From: Hedera helix
Lineage: Eukaryota > Streptophyta > Magnoliopsida > Apiales > Araliaceae
DNA length: 64,000 nucleotides
Direction of reading: 5' to 3'
NCBI GenBank assembly: GCA_947179155.2
Contig: OX359270.1
Location: 25,941,556 to 26,005,555, forward strand
A program made the translations under genes and the position numbers. Below the pieces are notes generated by a model. It was given only the letters and a program-made list of their open reading frames with translations, was not told where the DNA came from and did no database searches. The first letter of the stretch is position 1, and each line of letters begins with the position of its first letter. Below, in pieces: positions 1 to 12,492 of this stretch.

Positions 1-2540
1 AACTCTCTTGATATTAATATGCATGACTTAAGAACTGCTTTATATGATATAACAACTAATCTACATAAATACATGAAGTGATTCAGGGTATTCTTAATGG
101 ATCATTCTCTACTTCAAGTAGATAAATAAATAGTATAACTTGAGTTTGAAAAATAATTCAAGAAAATTCTTCTCCTTTATGAAAACTTGAAGCTGATAAT
201 AACACATTGAGATCTACTATTGAGTAGTCAGCACTGAGAGAGTATACTCTAGTCTCTAAGATTAAGGAGTTAGAGACAAAAATCTCACTTTTCTAATATT
301 TTCCTTAAAGTTTAAATAAGTTGCCTTAAGAGAAATGTAAAAATGTGTGCTTAGTTTCATGTGCCTAGGTGGGTTGTGTTTTGTATGCCTAGATTATCTA
401 AGGGTGTTATCTTGAAAGAATTTTCAACTTCTATTCCTTCAGACAAAGGATTTTTGGTTCAAAAATCTTTTAAATTTTTTAATTTATATGAATATCTTTA
501 AAAAAGTTGTTCGTATTGAAAATGTATCTTTTAGGAGTTTGAAAATTGTTCTTTAAGATTTATTTTCTCAAAATGGTCATATATTTATAAATTTGTAAGA
601 AATTAATATTTTGTGAACAATGAGTTTTAGAGAAATTTTCATTTTAATTTGAAAAACATTTAATTATGTAAGAAAATAGTGATGAAAAAGTAATGTTTTA
701 ATAAGGAAAATAATTTTTGCAATCCTTTTCTCACATACAAAATGAAACTCCAACTACTTTCAATTTTAACCTAAAATATATACTAATAACCTAATTTGAT
801 TCAATTTTAAAAGATCTTTTTATTTTTTGTTGAAAACCATTTTTATGTGACAAAATAAAATCAAGCATCAAAAATAGGGTTAAAGTTACCCATGAGCATG
901 AAATTCGTCAAAGTAACTCCAAACACTTCAAAATAATATAATTCACTATAAATGGGCCTTATACCCAATTTTTTGGCATGAAAATCATCCAAATTGTTTT
1001 AAGGCCCAAACACAATTACAAATCACCCAAATTCAAAAATTACAACCATTCCAGGTCTATCATAGAAATATCCTTCAATCCCCATTAAACATTAAGTTTG
1101 AGGACCTTAAATTCATTCATAAACTTACATAATTTCTATTCAAGCCAAATAAAATATTAAGATCTACAAAAAAAAGTATAAAGATTAGGAAAGGGGATCC
1201 ATAAACTCTAGATTCGTAGATCTAACAAAATAATAACAAAAAAATCACAACCCAAGCACTAATTAAATCATAGGAATCTAACTACATCACCAAAAACACT
1301 AACTACATCATGAAAATCTAACTATATCACATAAAATCTGAAAAAGTAATTTAGGATCTAGAGATTAAAGCTCATAAACCCTAAACACCATAGATCCACT
1401 CAATATAACATTAACTAACACATAATAACAATAATCTAACCACAAATCAAACAATGCTCAAAAAGATTTTCTAAGAAATTTGGGAGGAATTTCTATTGAT
1501 GAAAAATCTTTCCAAACATCTCATAATCCAAAATAGGACCTCAAACACCACTAGTAACAAACTAGGATGCTTATAGAGCCTCAAAAATAAGAAACAAATA
1601 TCAAATAATCAAATTCAAACACAAAAAATTCACAAGAAAGGAAAAAGGAAAGAAAGAGTAATAAAAACCTTGAGATTTATGAACTTTCTACTTTATTTGA
1701 TCAACTCTCCATTTTCAAATCTATTAAACAAATTTAGACCAAATTTTTAATAGAAAACTATGAATATAAAATTAATCTATCACTTTTACTTTTTTCTTCC
1801 TTTTTATTTCTCTCTTTTCCTTCCTTTTTTGTCACTTTTTTTTCCTTATTCTCCTTTTCCATTCGCTAAAATCTGCAGCAAGTGGCCTTAAATAAAAAGC
1901 CCATAAGGGTTGGCGCCTACATGTAGGTGTAACCCTATGGGGCCCATCGACTGCTCTTTTATTTTTTGTACTGAAATGATCATATCTTTCTATCCAAAAA
2001 AAAAAAATTAGGAAACGTGCCATCCCAATCTGGAAATCTCTCTTCGAGACCTTCGCAATGGTACCCAATTTGCCTATTTTTAGATCTTTCATGAAGGAGA
2101 TAAATGGAAAAAACTGTTTCTATCTACTTTATTTAATTATTTTTTTATTTTTTTTGCGATAACCCTTTCCTTGTCCTTCTTTTTTGCATGTTGATACCTT
2201 CAGGTTTGTGTGTGCTCTCCAAGAAATCACCCTAAATTTTTTGAACCTTCTCTTGATATCCCCAATGATTAGTGATTTAATATTATGGCCCTCTTATCAC
2301 ATAATTAAATAATACGTGTAAATTTTGGGTGTATGCATTACATATATATGAAATCACATAAAAATAAATATACAAGTTGTTTTTATAGTAAATATACAAT
2401 GTATACATTAGTGAAATTTACATGTGTACAAGTTTACAGATTTTCTAATTTAGTTTTGCACACAGTTTGTGGATATAGAAACACACATTAAAGGTACTTG
2501 CAATCTATGTCTAAAAAAAAGTTTAAATGAGAATAATAAT
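1..2540. other. Degenerate retroelement-derived DNA, LTR-like, no intact gene
   Basis: No convincing gene is present. The first 300 bases can be read as short interrupted coding stretches rich in Lys, Glu and Leu, which could be a decayed retroelement gag, but this is weak. From about 860 to 2240 the sequence looks like an LTR in minus orientation: AT-rich, with a CT-rich block at 1785-1860 and a GC-rich imperfect palindrome at 1907-1935. The 86-aa minus-strand reading frame at 1832-2092 lies in this block and has no recognisable domain. LTR ends could not be assigned. Confidence 0.35.
1907..1935. repeat. GC-rich imperfect palindrome inside LTR-like DNA
   Basis: The left arm GGGTTGGCGCCTACA is followed by a right arm TGTAGGTGTAACCC that is its reverse complement apart from two substitutions and a one-base deletion. 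It stands out from AT-rich surroundings and resembles the GC-rich cassettes seen in the other LTRs of this window. Confidence 0.6.
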
Positions 2541-2812
2541 ATGTGTAGAAATAGGCTTATTCCGTCGGAGTTAAACTATTTTCAACAGAATATTCTGTCG
2601 TAAATCCAGTCTAAAGTAATCACATCGGCATTATTTTCTTCGAGGATTCGGTCAAAAATAGTTATCATCGACGGAATATTTTGCATGTGAAATTTCGTTG
2701 AAATTGGGAGTAATTCCGACGGAAAACTTTTTCGACGAAATAATTATTCTGTCGATTATAATGCCTATAATTCCGACAGAATTTCTGTCAAAAATATATT
2801 ATTCCGTTGAAA
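2541..2812 (-). repeat. CACTA left (3') subterminal repeat region
   Basis: Multiple degenerate copies of TTCCGTCGG / CGACGGAAT and TTCTGTCG occur in both orientations within 250 bp. The same words occur in 38845-39076 at the other end and in 20872-20905, the CACTA piece moved by the inversion. In CACTA elements such subterminal repeats bind the TNPA-type protein. The terminal CAC is not preserved. Confidence 0.6.
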
Positions 2813-3469
2813 ATCAGTAGTTTTTTTTAAAATTTCAATATAATATCTATGTTTTTTTGTCAGAAATCAGTAGTTTTTAAAAAAAAAAAAAATGATTTTT
2901 CAGTACCTGGTTTTAAACCCATATCTTTGTACCTGTAAACCTACTTTATCCCAACAACATAACAGCAATCCATTTCTTATGTTCACGCACAACATAACAA
3001 CACATTTGAATTATCTAAGCAACAATAATAAATATAAATTACGACACATTATAAGTTCTACAAATCATCGTTTAAAAGTACAATACTTTACAAAACTAAA
3101 CTACATTCAGATGAATTACAATCAATTTAGCTAAATTAAAGTAAATACAACTAAATTATTTGTAAATAATTTAGAAAACTAAATGAAACTAGTACTACCA
3201 GCGATCTGTAGAGAATCATCGGCGGGGATCGACAGTGTTGCTGTGGTGTATGAAAATCATCGTCATCACCCCCCACTTGTGTTCAACATCGCCAGCCTGC
3301 TCGGCATCGCCACCCTGTTAATACAATTATAAATATCAATCATTAGTCTGTACTTGAGAATAAAAATCACACCTAAATATTAATTAAAGAACATGCAGAA
3401 TATACCACAACTTAAAGTGAATAAAATACATGTATAGTCGGGAGCTGACTCAGCATCGGGCCAAAAGCC
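2813..3469. other. CACTA-internal noncoding DNA
   Basis: AT-rich sequence with an A-run at 2879-2891. An 80-aa open frame at 2892-3134 has Asn/His/Thr-rich, low-complexity translation and no domain, so it is not called as a gene. The stretch around 3200-3310 becomes GC-richer (CGGCGGGGATCG) and probably begins the 3' part of the TNPA-like gene. Confidence 0.4.
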
Positions 3470-4179
3470 TCAAATAGTAGGGTACTCACCATGCGAATCA
3501 CCTCATCGCGTATCGCGATGAACTGCTCCGGAGAGATGCCCGTACTCTCGACGCTGGCCCCTACTGCAATATCTTGAGCAAGTTGGTGAACACGAGCACT
3601 GGTAGGTAGGCTCTAACTACGGAATAACGGATCCGTATGAAACGTCTCCGACACCACCGCCATAACCCACTAGAACAACGCGTCGTCCAAGCCAGCGTCC
3701 GTATGAGATGGTCCAACAGGTGCTCTCGAATGTTGGCACTGGCTAGAACCTACAAAATTAAATATAACATAAAAAATCAAAAAACAATCTAAATTTTGAA
3801 TTAACGAGCAACATACTAAAATAAATACCTCCGAACAATGTATAGGCTAGTACCCTTTATAGCCCCAACACTCGATACTTGCTGTTAGTGATATTAGGGG
3901 GATCCTAAGATGCGACCCAAAGAGCCATCTCCTCATCCCTAGTTAAGCTAATGTTGAACGGAGGGATGGTGGAATAATACAACTCAGCTACACGCTGGTC
4001 CCGAAGGCTCTAAAATCGGTCCTACAATTTATAATGTATATGGTAGTTTATTGAATCATTTTATTAAGTACATAATATTAATAATTACATAAATTTATAA
4101 CAACTCTAACTCGTATAGCTAGAGCTGCCTGAGACATAGTATAATCCTTTGGCGTCTGGGCTCTATCCTAGAACTCGAC
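3470..4179 (-). pseudogene. TNPA-like CACTA transposase fragment
   Basis: Minus-strand translation gives separated blocks typical of the plant Ptta/En/Spm (TNPA-like) transposase. One block near 4095-4170 reads like a TPKDYTMSQAALAIRVR stretch. A second near 3915-4015 contains LRDQRVAELYY and RDEEMALWV. A third near 3480-3600 contains ISPEQFIAIRDEVIRM. AT-rich intron-like DNA separates the blocks, and in-frame stops occur. In CACTA elements this protein binds the subterminal repeats. It sits at the left, that is 3', end of the element and is cut at 4179/4180 by the start of LTR A, which removes its N-terminal part. Family assignment is from motif memory only. Confidence 0.55.
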
Positions 4180-6985
4180 TGTAACGACCAAGAAATTTGT
4201 ACAATATTTTTATGAATGTATGTGAATTAAATTTTTGTGATGTGATGAAAGTATACTTTCTTTTAAATGTATACTTAAATTGAGAATGAAAAGGAAAGTC
4301 AACATGTAATTAATTAGAAATGCTGTGTAATTAAATTACACGAATGATGAATTAAATTTGGGTTATTAAAATGATAACCTAAATTTGAGAATTTAAAGGC
4401 TAAATTAGCATATTAATTAATGGTAAGATTATTTGAGACCCAAATAATTAATTAGCATTTGGGCTATGTATTATGTAGCAATTAAATTAGCTAAACTAGC
4501 CTAAGTAACTGAGTCCAAGAGAGGGGGCATTTCCAGCCGAAACTTATTTTATGTGTGAACCCAATTCTTGCTTTGTCGCAATTAGATTTTTGGCCCAAGG
4601 TTAGATGGATTTTTAGCAAGCCCAAGTGTTTTAGGTCATTTAGTGACCCAAATTAAGAAGTAGTTTAGCAGCCTAATAAGCTTGTTTAGGAAATTCCACC
4701 AGCCCAAACGTGAATCCAGGTAGCTTATCTATATATCAAGAGTGACCATCAAATTGGGACGAGCTAAACTGGTTAACTGAAAAACAGGGGACTAGATATT
4801 TGGTAATCGACGCGGCAAATCTGTAGGGGCAACGCTGAAGATCACCTAGGTAGCTAGGTGGTGGTTTAAGCATTGGTTTGAAGGTCTTTAACCAATGGAA
4901 CAAGACGAAGCTCAGCTATATCCTCAACGTAAGAACATTTTAGAAATTCATCACTTGTTAAGTAAAAAGAAAACAGAGTAAACTAATATAGAGAGAGTCA
5001 GAAGAGAGTGCACGGCTAAGCAAGAAGAAGGAGAAAAGGAAGCAACCCAGATTTCTTTAACCATCACACAACCAAGTAGCAAGGTATAATAGTTTTATAA
5101 ATGCCTACCAAGTGTTTGTCAAAATTCCTAAGAGAAAAGAATTCCTATGTTTTATGGTTTAAGTGTGGTTTTCAAACTCAATGAAGTTTATATGTCTGGT
5201 TTATAAGAATTGATCATATCACAATGAATTAAAACCAAGAATTTAAGCATGTTTTATGAGTTATATATAAAAAGGGGTTTTATGTGTTAAGTGGTAAACA
5301 AGATTGTTGGCATGTGAGTGTTGACTCATGAGAATCTTAAGAAAGTTGGTGTTGTGCTCATGTGTGTCATAGGCTAGATAAACATGGTGTTGTAAGAGCC
5401 ATTGTGAAATATGAGAACTTGGTGTGAAATGTCTAGCCAACTTGTATGTTATCTTTCAATGTAAGATTATGTTTTCATATGATGACATTTTATCTTGAAA
5501 CTATGATTGATCTATAATTCATAAGGAAATCCATAGAGAGTTTTGTTCTCACAAGTTATTTTGGTTATAAGTTGATTGTAACCTTGGAAAACATACACTA
5601 CATAAGGGTAAATTGTGTTTCGAATAGCTAAAAATCATGTATGCTCAAAGTTTGGAAAATCTGGAAGCAAAAATCAAGTTGTAAAATTTCAGATGGGGTA
5701 GCGCGGTCGCGCCACTCCTTTTTGTATTTTTGGGGGCGGTCGTGCCGTGAAGGATTTCAGGTTTCGGTAGGGGTGGGGCGGCAGCGCCACTGCATGGGGC
5801 GGGCGCGCTATTGTTGATTCGGCAAAAAAAAAAAAAGTTTGGAACTAAAATTTTTAAAATTTTAACTATGATATATTATGATGGTTTATTGTGAATTACA
5901 AAATTAGTAGTATAGTCAATGTACATGTGAGTCATGTGCTCATATGGGATTAGATGGCTCGTATGTGTTAACTAGACTTTCAAGAATGACGAGTTATGAC
6001 TATATCTAATTAGTAGATCAATAATATGGTATATGTAGGTCAACTCGTTGACATAGTAGAACATTTAAGTGTAATCAACGCATCAGGCAAGTGTCCTATT
6101 CTAAACTCTTTATTGGTACATATTTATTGTACGAATGTCATGCTTCGCACTTTGTGCATCTTGTCAGAATATTCATATATTGAATTGTTTATGCTTAAAG
6201 TTCTTTGACTTTTGAACTATTGTATGAAGGTCTAATTCATTTGATCCGGTTAGACCAATGTTGGCAGAAGTTATTAAATTCAAATAAATTCTTTGAAGCT
6301 AATCCAAACCATATTGTTGTGGTGCAGAATCAAAATGTAAAACTGAGATGAACAAAACCCTAATATAGGGAATTTTTATCGGTTAATTCGATGTAGAAAA
6401 ACTGAACGATATGCATATTCATAAGTACAAGAGGCTGATCACCTGAAGTACTTATGAGAATATTTTCATTCAATTGAATGTTAAATATTCCGTAGAACTA
6501 CTGTTCGTATCTCATTATTATTATAATCACTTATCATGTTAACTCAGTTATTTATCAGTTATGAGAATGCTATTATTTATGTACTTCACAATTCTTGTTC
6601 AATTGTTGAAGGCATTGAGAAGCTTATTTTGTTCATAACAAACCTTTATTGAACGATTTAAACTTGCTGAGCAAATTTGTTGCTCACCCTTGCTTATATT
6701 ATCAAATGCAGCTAAGCCCGAGAATTTGGAAGAGAATAAGAAAGATAAAGGCAAAGGCAAAGTCCAAGACTAGTTTAATTGTATTTACTTTTATTTATCT
6801 ATGATGTAGACTTTATGAATTGTATGATGAAATTTAAGGTTAGAAACCTGGGATGAATGTAAGAATGATTTAAGTCTATGTAATATTTATATTTCCGTGA
6901 ATGAATGGGTAGATGTATGGTATGTATGTGTGGATCGTGAGCACTGAACCCGGAGTTGCTATAACCCGGATTTGGGGGCGTCACA
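4180..6985 (+). mobile_element. Ty3/gypsy LTR "A" (5' LTR), Tekay/Del-like
   Basis: A 2806-bp LTR starting TGTAACGACC and ending GGGGCGTCACA, followed three bases later by a tRNA-iMet primer site, so it is a 5' LTR. Near its 3' part (6660-6700) is the motif AAACTTGCTGAGC ... TTGCTCACCCTTGC, found in all related LTRs of this window and common in chromovirus-type plant LTRs. A GC-rich cassette of GCGGNCGNGCC-type words lies at 5698-5820. Its start abuts the CACTA TNPA remnant. No matching 3' LTR of the same subfamily is present. Short reading frames here (6026-6208, 6799-6984) are not genes. Confidence 0.75.
5698..5820. repeat. GC-rich word cassette in LTR A
   Basis: Within AT-rich LTR DNA, this stretch repeats variants of GCGCGGTCGCGCCACT, GGGCGGTCGTGCCGT, GGGCGGCAGCGCCACT and GGGCGGGCGCGCTAT, spaced 30-45 bp. 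Each word is a near-palindrome around G/C-rich cores. Confidence 0.65.
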
Positions 6986-6988
6986 GGT

Positions 6989-7000
6989 TGGTATCAGAGC
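6989..7000 (+). other. Primer binding site, tRNA-iMet type (element A)
   Basis: TGGTATCAGAGC three bases after the LTR end matches the complement of the 3' end of plant initiator Met tRNA, the usual primer of many plant LTR retrotransposons. Confidence 0.85.
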
Positions 7001-7165
7001 TGTAGGTTATAAACCTTAGGTTGGAGGGGAAAATCTTAGGAGTATGACCTTAATAAAAGTCATATCGAGTTATAGCTGAATTTGGAGGATAAAAGATCAC
7101 CTTATGTGTTTTGTGGTAGAATAAAATGACTTCTTCAAGATACTAATTATTGTTTTGGTTGTAGG

Positions 7166-7591
7166 ATGTCAGAAGTTAGAGAATTGAGTGGGATAGTTGA
7201 GGAAGCGTTCCTAGATATCCACATAGGTATGGAACAACCGATAAAGTTTGAGCCTAAGATAGATCCTGAGGAGGATCACATGGATGAAAACAATGAGGAG
7301 CTAGTAGCCGCGGAGGAGCCAGTTGATATGGGCGAATTTATAACCGAAGCTGAGGAAGAGGTGCAGTACTATACTTCACCAGATGAGCCATCGGCTAAGA
7401 ATCCTTGGGTAGGGCAGCTGGTAGATGAGAATCTGGAGCTAAAAGACATGAATATGCACCTGGATGAGGAAAATCAAAAACATCAGGATATGGAAGACCA
7501 ATACAAGTATGTGGCATATCAATTTATTGATAAGAACATGGAATTGGAGGATAGAGTTCGTGAGCTACAAGAGGAGAACATGGTATTGTGA
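7166..7591 (+). CDS. Acidic coiled-coil ORF of element A, truncated
   Basis: A 141-aa open frame begins 180 bp after the primer site, where gag or a leader ORF is expected in element A. It has no recognised domain. The first 85 residues are strongly acidic (clusters such as DPEEDHMDENNEE and EAEEEVQYY). Residues 85-141 are heptad-like and rich in Leu/Met/Glu, predicting a coiled coil. The stop is not native: at about 7583 the sequence switches into LTR B, shown by comparison with the B' copy, so the true C-terminus is lost. It could be the N-terminal part of a gag protein or a separate ORF of the family. Function unknown. Confidence 0.5.
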   Translation: MSEVRELSGIVEEAFLDIHIGMEQPIKFEPKIDPEEDHMDENNEELVAAEEPVDMGEFITEAEEEVQYYTSPDEPSAKNPWVGQLVDENLELKDMNMHLDEENQKHQDMEDQYKYVAYQFIDKNMELEDRVRELQEENMVL

Positions 7592-8027
7592 AGATAACTT
7601 AACTTGAACGATTGAAAATTTTGAAGAAATAAAGAAGTTATGGGTTTTACCGCAAAATATGGCATTTTTAAACCCTAAGTGGTTCGATCTTAAATTTATT
7701 GTCAAAACATTTTCAAAAATGTAACCGAATCATGAAATGTTATAAAACAAGAAGTTAGAAAGACAACAACACTAAGTTGATGTTATTTGGATGTGTAGAG
7801 TTTATTTTATTCAAGTTTGAACCATTAAAACTAAGGATTTGTGAAGTTAGTTTTCTCTTTGTCCTTGCGAATAGTTTTTAGTCCCTTTATGTTAAGAATG
7901 TGGATTTGTGATCTAAAGAAAAATTGTAGAGGGGGAAATGCTGATGAGAATGGACTTAAGAATCACCCCAAAATATTTTGAAATGAAGAAGTTATGGCAA
8001 TTTTAGTAAATGAGGTCTGGACAGTCA

Positions 8028-8110
8028 AAACGAACGCCGCCAGCGCTTGGACTTTCTGCTTTGAGCGCCCTTGGCACTAGAATAAGCCTATGACCAGCGC
8101 CGCTAGCACT
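8028..8110. repeat. GC-rich word cassette in LTR B
   Basis: Three degenerate copies of an AGCGCCGCCAGCGCT word (at about 8034, 8065 and 8094). The same three positions in B' (25285-25370, other strand) keep the word better, so B has decayed here mainly by C-to-T type changes. Confidence 0.65.
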
Positions 8111-8379
8111 AGTACAGTGTTAAAAAGTCAAAATTTTGATATTTTAAAATTTTATCAATTCAGAACTCTGGTTTAACTTATCGATTAAAGAAAAGTTTAA
8201 TCGAAACACCGTTAGGGACTTAAAACATAAGATAAACTTGTAAAATGAATGTGTTTGAATATTAAACCAATATATATATATATATAAAGTCTATTAGTGA
8301 CTAATTGGTAGTTAAAGGTATAAAATAAAGACTAAGGTTAACACTATTAAAAAGTTAACTATTTGTATGGTTTAAAGAT

Positions 8380-8865
8380 TATTAAAATATTATTATGAGA
8401 TTAAAAGGTTACTAAATGAATAATAACATTGGTATTTAATGAAAATGTTATTAAATAACTAATGACATTAGTAAATGATTAAAATATTATTAAATGGTTA
8501 ATAATATTAATAAGTGATTAAAATATTATTAAATAATTAATAATACTAATAATTGATTAAAATATTATTAAATGGTTAATAATATTAATAAGTGATTAAA
8601 ATATTATTAAATGGTTAATAATATTAATATGTGATTAAAATATTATTAAATAGTTAATAATATTAATATGTGATTAAAATATTATTAAGTGGTTAATAAT
8701 ATTAATATGTGATTAAAATATTATTAAGTGGTTAATAATATTAATAAGTGATTAAAATATTATTAAGTGGTTAATAATATTAATAAGTGATTAAAATATT
8801 ATTAAATAATTAAAATATTAATAAGTGATTAAAATATTATTAAATGATTAATAATATTTGAATGT
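8380..8865. repeat. 38-bp AT-rich tandem array in LTR B
   Basis: About 12 copies of a unit of about 38 bp consisting of GATTAAAATATTATTAA plus GTGGTTAATAATATTAATA variants. The unit contains the near-palindrome TTAATAATATTAA. The same array is present in LTR B' at 24340-24930. Confidence 0.85.
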
Positions 8866-9951
8866 AGTTGTATATTATCAAAGGTAAATAATATTTTGAG
8901 GTATTTGGTACATTATTAAATGTCTGAATCATTAAGTTATGTAAAAGAAGAATGTTTAATTAAATTAAACCGATATAAATAGTCAATTTGTGAATAAATT
9001 TTAGGCAACTTATTAAAAGTAAGTCGTACGAAGAACTTTTAGTGAAGGTATAAGTTGGTTAAGTTTACTGACATGTCCAACTAGGTTTGTTAGGCTAAGG
9101 TTTTTGTTCGGAAAGTAAAGGTTCATTGGTCGAACTTAATTAATAATTTGAAGTTAAGGTCTTAAGTTAAGACTAATTAATAGTCATTGTAACTAATGCT
9201 TATGTCGATTTTATATATAAATTGTAGGTTGAACGAAAGACGCAAATAAGCGTAAATGGTAGAAGCGAACCAGAGAAGTTTTTTCAGAACTTGCTCCTAT
9301 GTGCATTAATATGTTATAATGTGATTTAAATTGATAATATGAAGATATATTGATGATGTTTGTGGTAGATGAGCATCATGTGGTATGACTACATGAAAAC
9401 TATGTACAAGAATGAAGTATTCATAAAATGAAAAGTATGAAATGCATGATGTAAGAATAAAATGCAGAGCATGTATAATATGTGTATCATGTAATGTGTT
9501 ATTTGTAACTGTTAAACTTGCTGAGCCGTCGTGCTCACTCTTGCTTCAAACAAACATTTTCAAATAGTGCAAGTTATTCGAAGTTTTTGATAAAGATCAA
9601 GAAACAGGAAACCATATTAGTTTTACTGAAGATCTAAATGTCTGTTGTGGATATCAGTCCGAATTGGACAGATAATTGATGGTTTAGTATAAGACTTAGT
9701 TGATATGTTATGTGAGTGTTAAATACTCAAATTGATTGTAATTGAATGTCGTATCATGTATGATATTGAGACATACTAGGATTGTATAAAAATTGCGATT
9801 CTGGAATAGAAAGAGATGTTGTAAAATTATAAATGAATGATTATTTAGTAATTATAATATTGTTGTTATTTATGAACAATAAGAAAAATATAGTACTAGT
9901 ATTGAACTGGATCCGAGATTAAAGTAACTTGGATTTGGGGTTGTCACAAGT

Positions 9952-9963
9952 TGGTATCAGAGG
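9952..9963 (+). other. Primer binding site, tRNA-iMet type (element B)
   Basis: TGGTATCAGAGG four bases after the LTR end. It matches the iMet primer sequence except for the last base. Confidence 0.75.
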
Positions 9964-10382
9964 TAATAGGTTATAAACCTTAGGTAAGAGTACCTTAGGC
10001 TATAACCGTAGTAGAAGATAAGTAAAATGATAAATGAATAAACTCCGGAAGAGTTTAAGTAATAAAAGATGAATTTGAAAAATTCTTATATAGAAGATTA
10101 TCTAAGTATGGATTTAAGAAGATATAAGAGAGATGAAAAAGGTCATGTTGTACCTAATTTGAAGAAATGATAGAAAATATCTTATGATAAGATTTTGAGA
10201 AGCATAAAGAAAATACTAAGAAGATCATGAAATGATTAAGAGAGATGAACTCGTAATGAGTCAGATGTGCTAAAATATGAATTGAGAGAATTCGTATTTA
10301 GTAAAGAAAAATTAAAGGTATATAGGTTTTTAATTAAGGACTCATATTAATGGCTGAGTTATACGATTCCTTGTATGGGCAG
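9964..10382 (+). other. Element B internal leader, left part
   Basis: Untranslated leader-type sequence after the primer site, A/G-rich, with no open frame. It ends with the word CTTGTATGGGC and the target-site copy GGCAG (10378-10382). It resumes after the solo LTR at 13989. Confidence 0.55.
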
Positions 10383-10751
10383 TGTGACAGCCCCAAAATC
10401 CGTGTTCAATAACCCCGGATCTGGTCCGTCAAAAGTAACATCAATCCTGAGTTTAAGTCGTTATACGAACAGCCTTCTCCTTATTATACACAACATTACA
10501 TAAAAGATAAAATTTAATGCTGTTAAAACTCAATATATTAATTGAGAAACTTAATTAACTTTCAAAAATCTTACATTCCCAAAATCCTAATCTTTACATT
10601 GCACTTTTACAACTCTAGATCATATACATTATAATTTAATATATAATCTTTACCTCTATAAGTTATTCTTTATAATCCAGTAAGCTAAAAATATGATTCA
10701 TCAAACTAGATTATCAAAGCAGCCAGCTGTAAGATATGCTACTATCGCATG

Positions 10752-10992
10752 TGAAGCCACTCTACGATCGTCTGGCTTGGCGGTCTACGCTCGCAGAAAA
10801 ACTCGGCCAGTGAAATTTCACTCTACGATCTCACAGTGAAGTTACTCAACGATTTGTACTTTACGACCAAGCACTCTACGATCGGCTGAGGCTCACTCTA
10901 CGATTTCTGAGACTCACTCTACGATTAGCTGAGACTCACTCTACGATCAGCTTAGACTCACTCTACGATTGCTGAGGCTCACTCTACGATCA
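10752..10992. repeat. CACTCTACGAT word array, cluster 1
   Basis: Roughly eight copies of CACTCTACGAT(C/T), many linked by GCTGAGACT / GCTGAGGCT spacers with a period near 24 bp, plus degenerate copies such as ACTTTACGA. Confidence 0.8.
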
Positions 10993-12492
10993 TGACCACA
11001 GATCAATAAAGCCAATGCAACAACTGTTTCCCATTACAGCAACCTGAGTTTCCTATTCAACATACCGTATATCCAATGCCTTCAAGAATTTCTTCATTTA
11101 CTTCGCTGAAAATGTTAATTTAAAGCAAGAATGAGCACGACGGCTCAGCAAGTCCAACAGCTAACACATAACACGTATGTTACATTTAATTTATGTTTTA
11201 TGCTCCATGCTTGGCATTTACATAGGCATCGTGCTTATCATGCATTGCATTTATAAAATCTACGCATGCTTACCATGCATGTCAATGTTACCATGTTATA
11301 TAACTCATATAACACATTCGATTCATAGCATTAATTATATATATAACATATGATTGTACACATACATTTACAATCAGTTAGCACATAACATGAGTGCACA
11401 TTTACTAGTTTATGCATATGACACATAACACTGAAAAACTTGCAGGGATAACAAATATCACTGAAAGACTTGCCTGGATTGCAACACCAGTTTACGCTAA
11501 CCTTTCGCGTTCCTTGCACCACCTATACAACATGAGAGATCAACGGTGCATTATATTAGTCAAAGTTTGACTCAATTTTTTAATCTTATTCGTAGGATGT
11601 CTACTTCCTTTTATCGTCCCATTTATTCACTAGGGTTGATTCATTAGTTTAGTCCATTGTGGATTCATCACGATGTTTCACATAAACACCGTAAACCTTC
11701 TATACTTAACTTTGTATATCCGACATTCCTTAATGCCATAACATTATCATTTGGTCCTCATAATTATTTAGGCCAATTTACCAATTAGTCACTACTGGAC
11801 TTTACTAGGTTTAATTCTACAATTACCTCATCAAGTTGTCATAATATTACCCGCCTCAGACAATATTTAAAACTCTTACTAATCCCAATTAGTATTACAT
11901 CAATTAATCTCTAAGGTTACTAAATTGCTAAATAACACTTTACACAGCGTTTCGACGTTTATACGCCACACGTCTATCCCGCCTCATATGCACACGTTTA
12001 GCATGCTCATACACTTATCTAATTAATCGTTGATTAACGATAAACATCATTATAAATCATAATATTCATGATTTATACAAAGAACAGTATAACTTAGTGT
12101 CGAAAACATTGCACGTTGCACACGTGCATGCCCGACGCCCTCCGATTGCCTTCAATTACCCATCATACCTCAAGATGGTCAATTTAGACTTTGTTACAGA
12201 CCTCAAATCGAAAAAGTTAAAGAATAAAAGTTATACGTCTATCTCTTAGATTTCCAAAACATCTTGAATCATATTAATCCGAATCTGTATACAAAAGTTA
12301 TACTTATTTTACTATAAGAGGTCAAAACAGACCCAAAAATGGTCAATTTCTACCTTGATACAGACATCAAATCGAAATTCGTAAAGAATTAAAGTTGTAG
12401 GTCTATCTATTAGCTTTCCAAAACATCTTGAATCACCTCAATCCGAGTTCGTATGAGAAAGTTATACTCATATTACTAACTGACGCTGAAGC

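Larger units (their letters stand above)
7585..9948 (+). mobile_element. Ty3/gypsy LTR "B", 5'-truncated 5' LTR
   Basis: The last 2.36 kb of an LTR, ending GGGGTTGTCACA and followed by an iMet-type primer site. It is the same family as B' at 23305-31403 on the other strand: both contain the 38-bp AT-rich tandem array, the same AGCGCC-word cassette and the TTGCTGAGC...GCTCACTCTTGC motif (about 9512-9545). Its first roughly 2.1 kb is missing. The junction to element A lies at the shared word GTATTGTGAAGATAAC, which suggests a deletion at microhomology. B and B' have diverged clearly, so the insertion is old. Confidence 0.75.
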
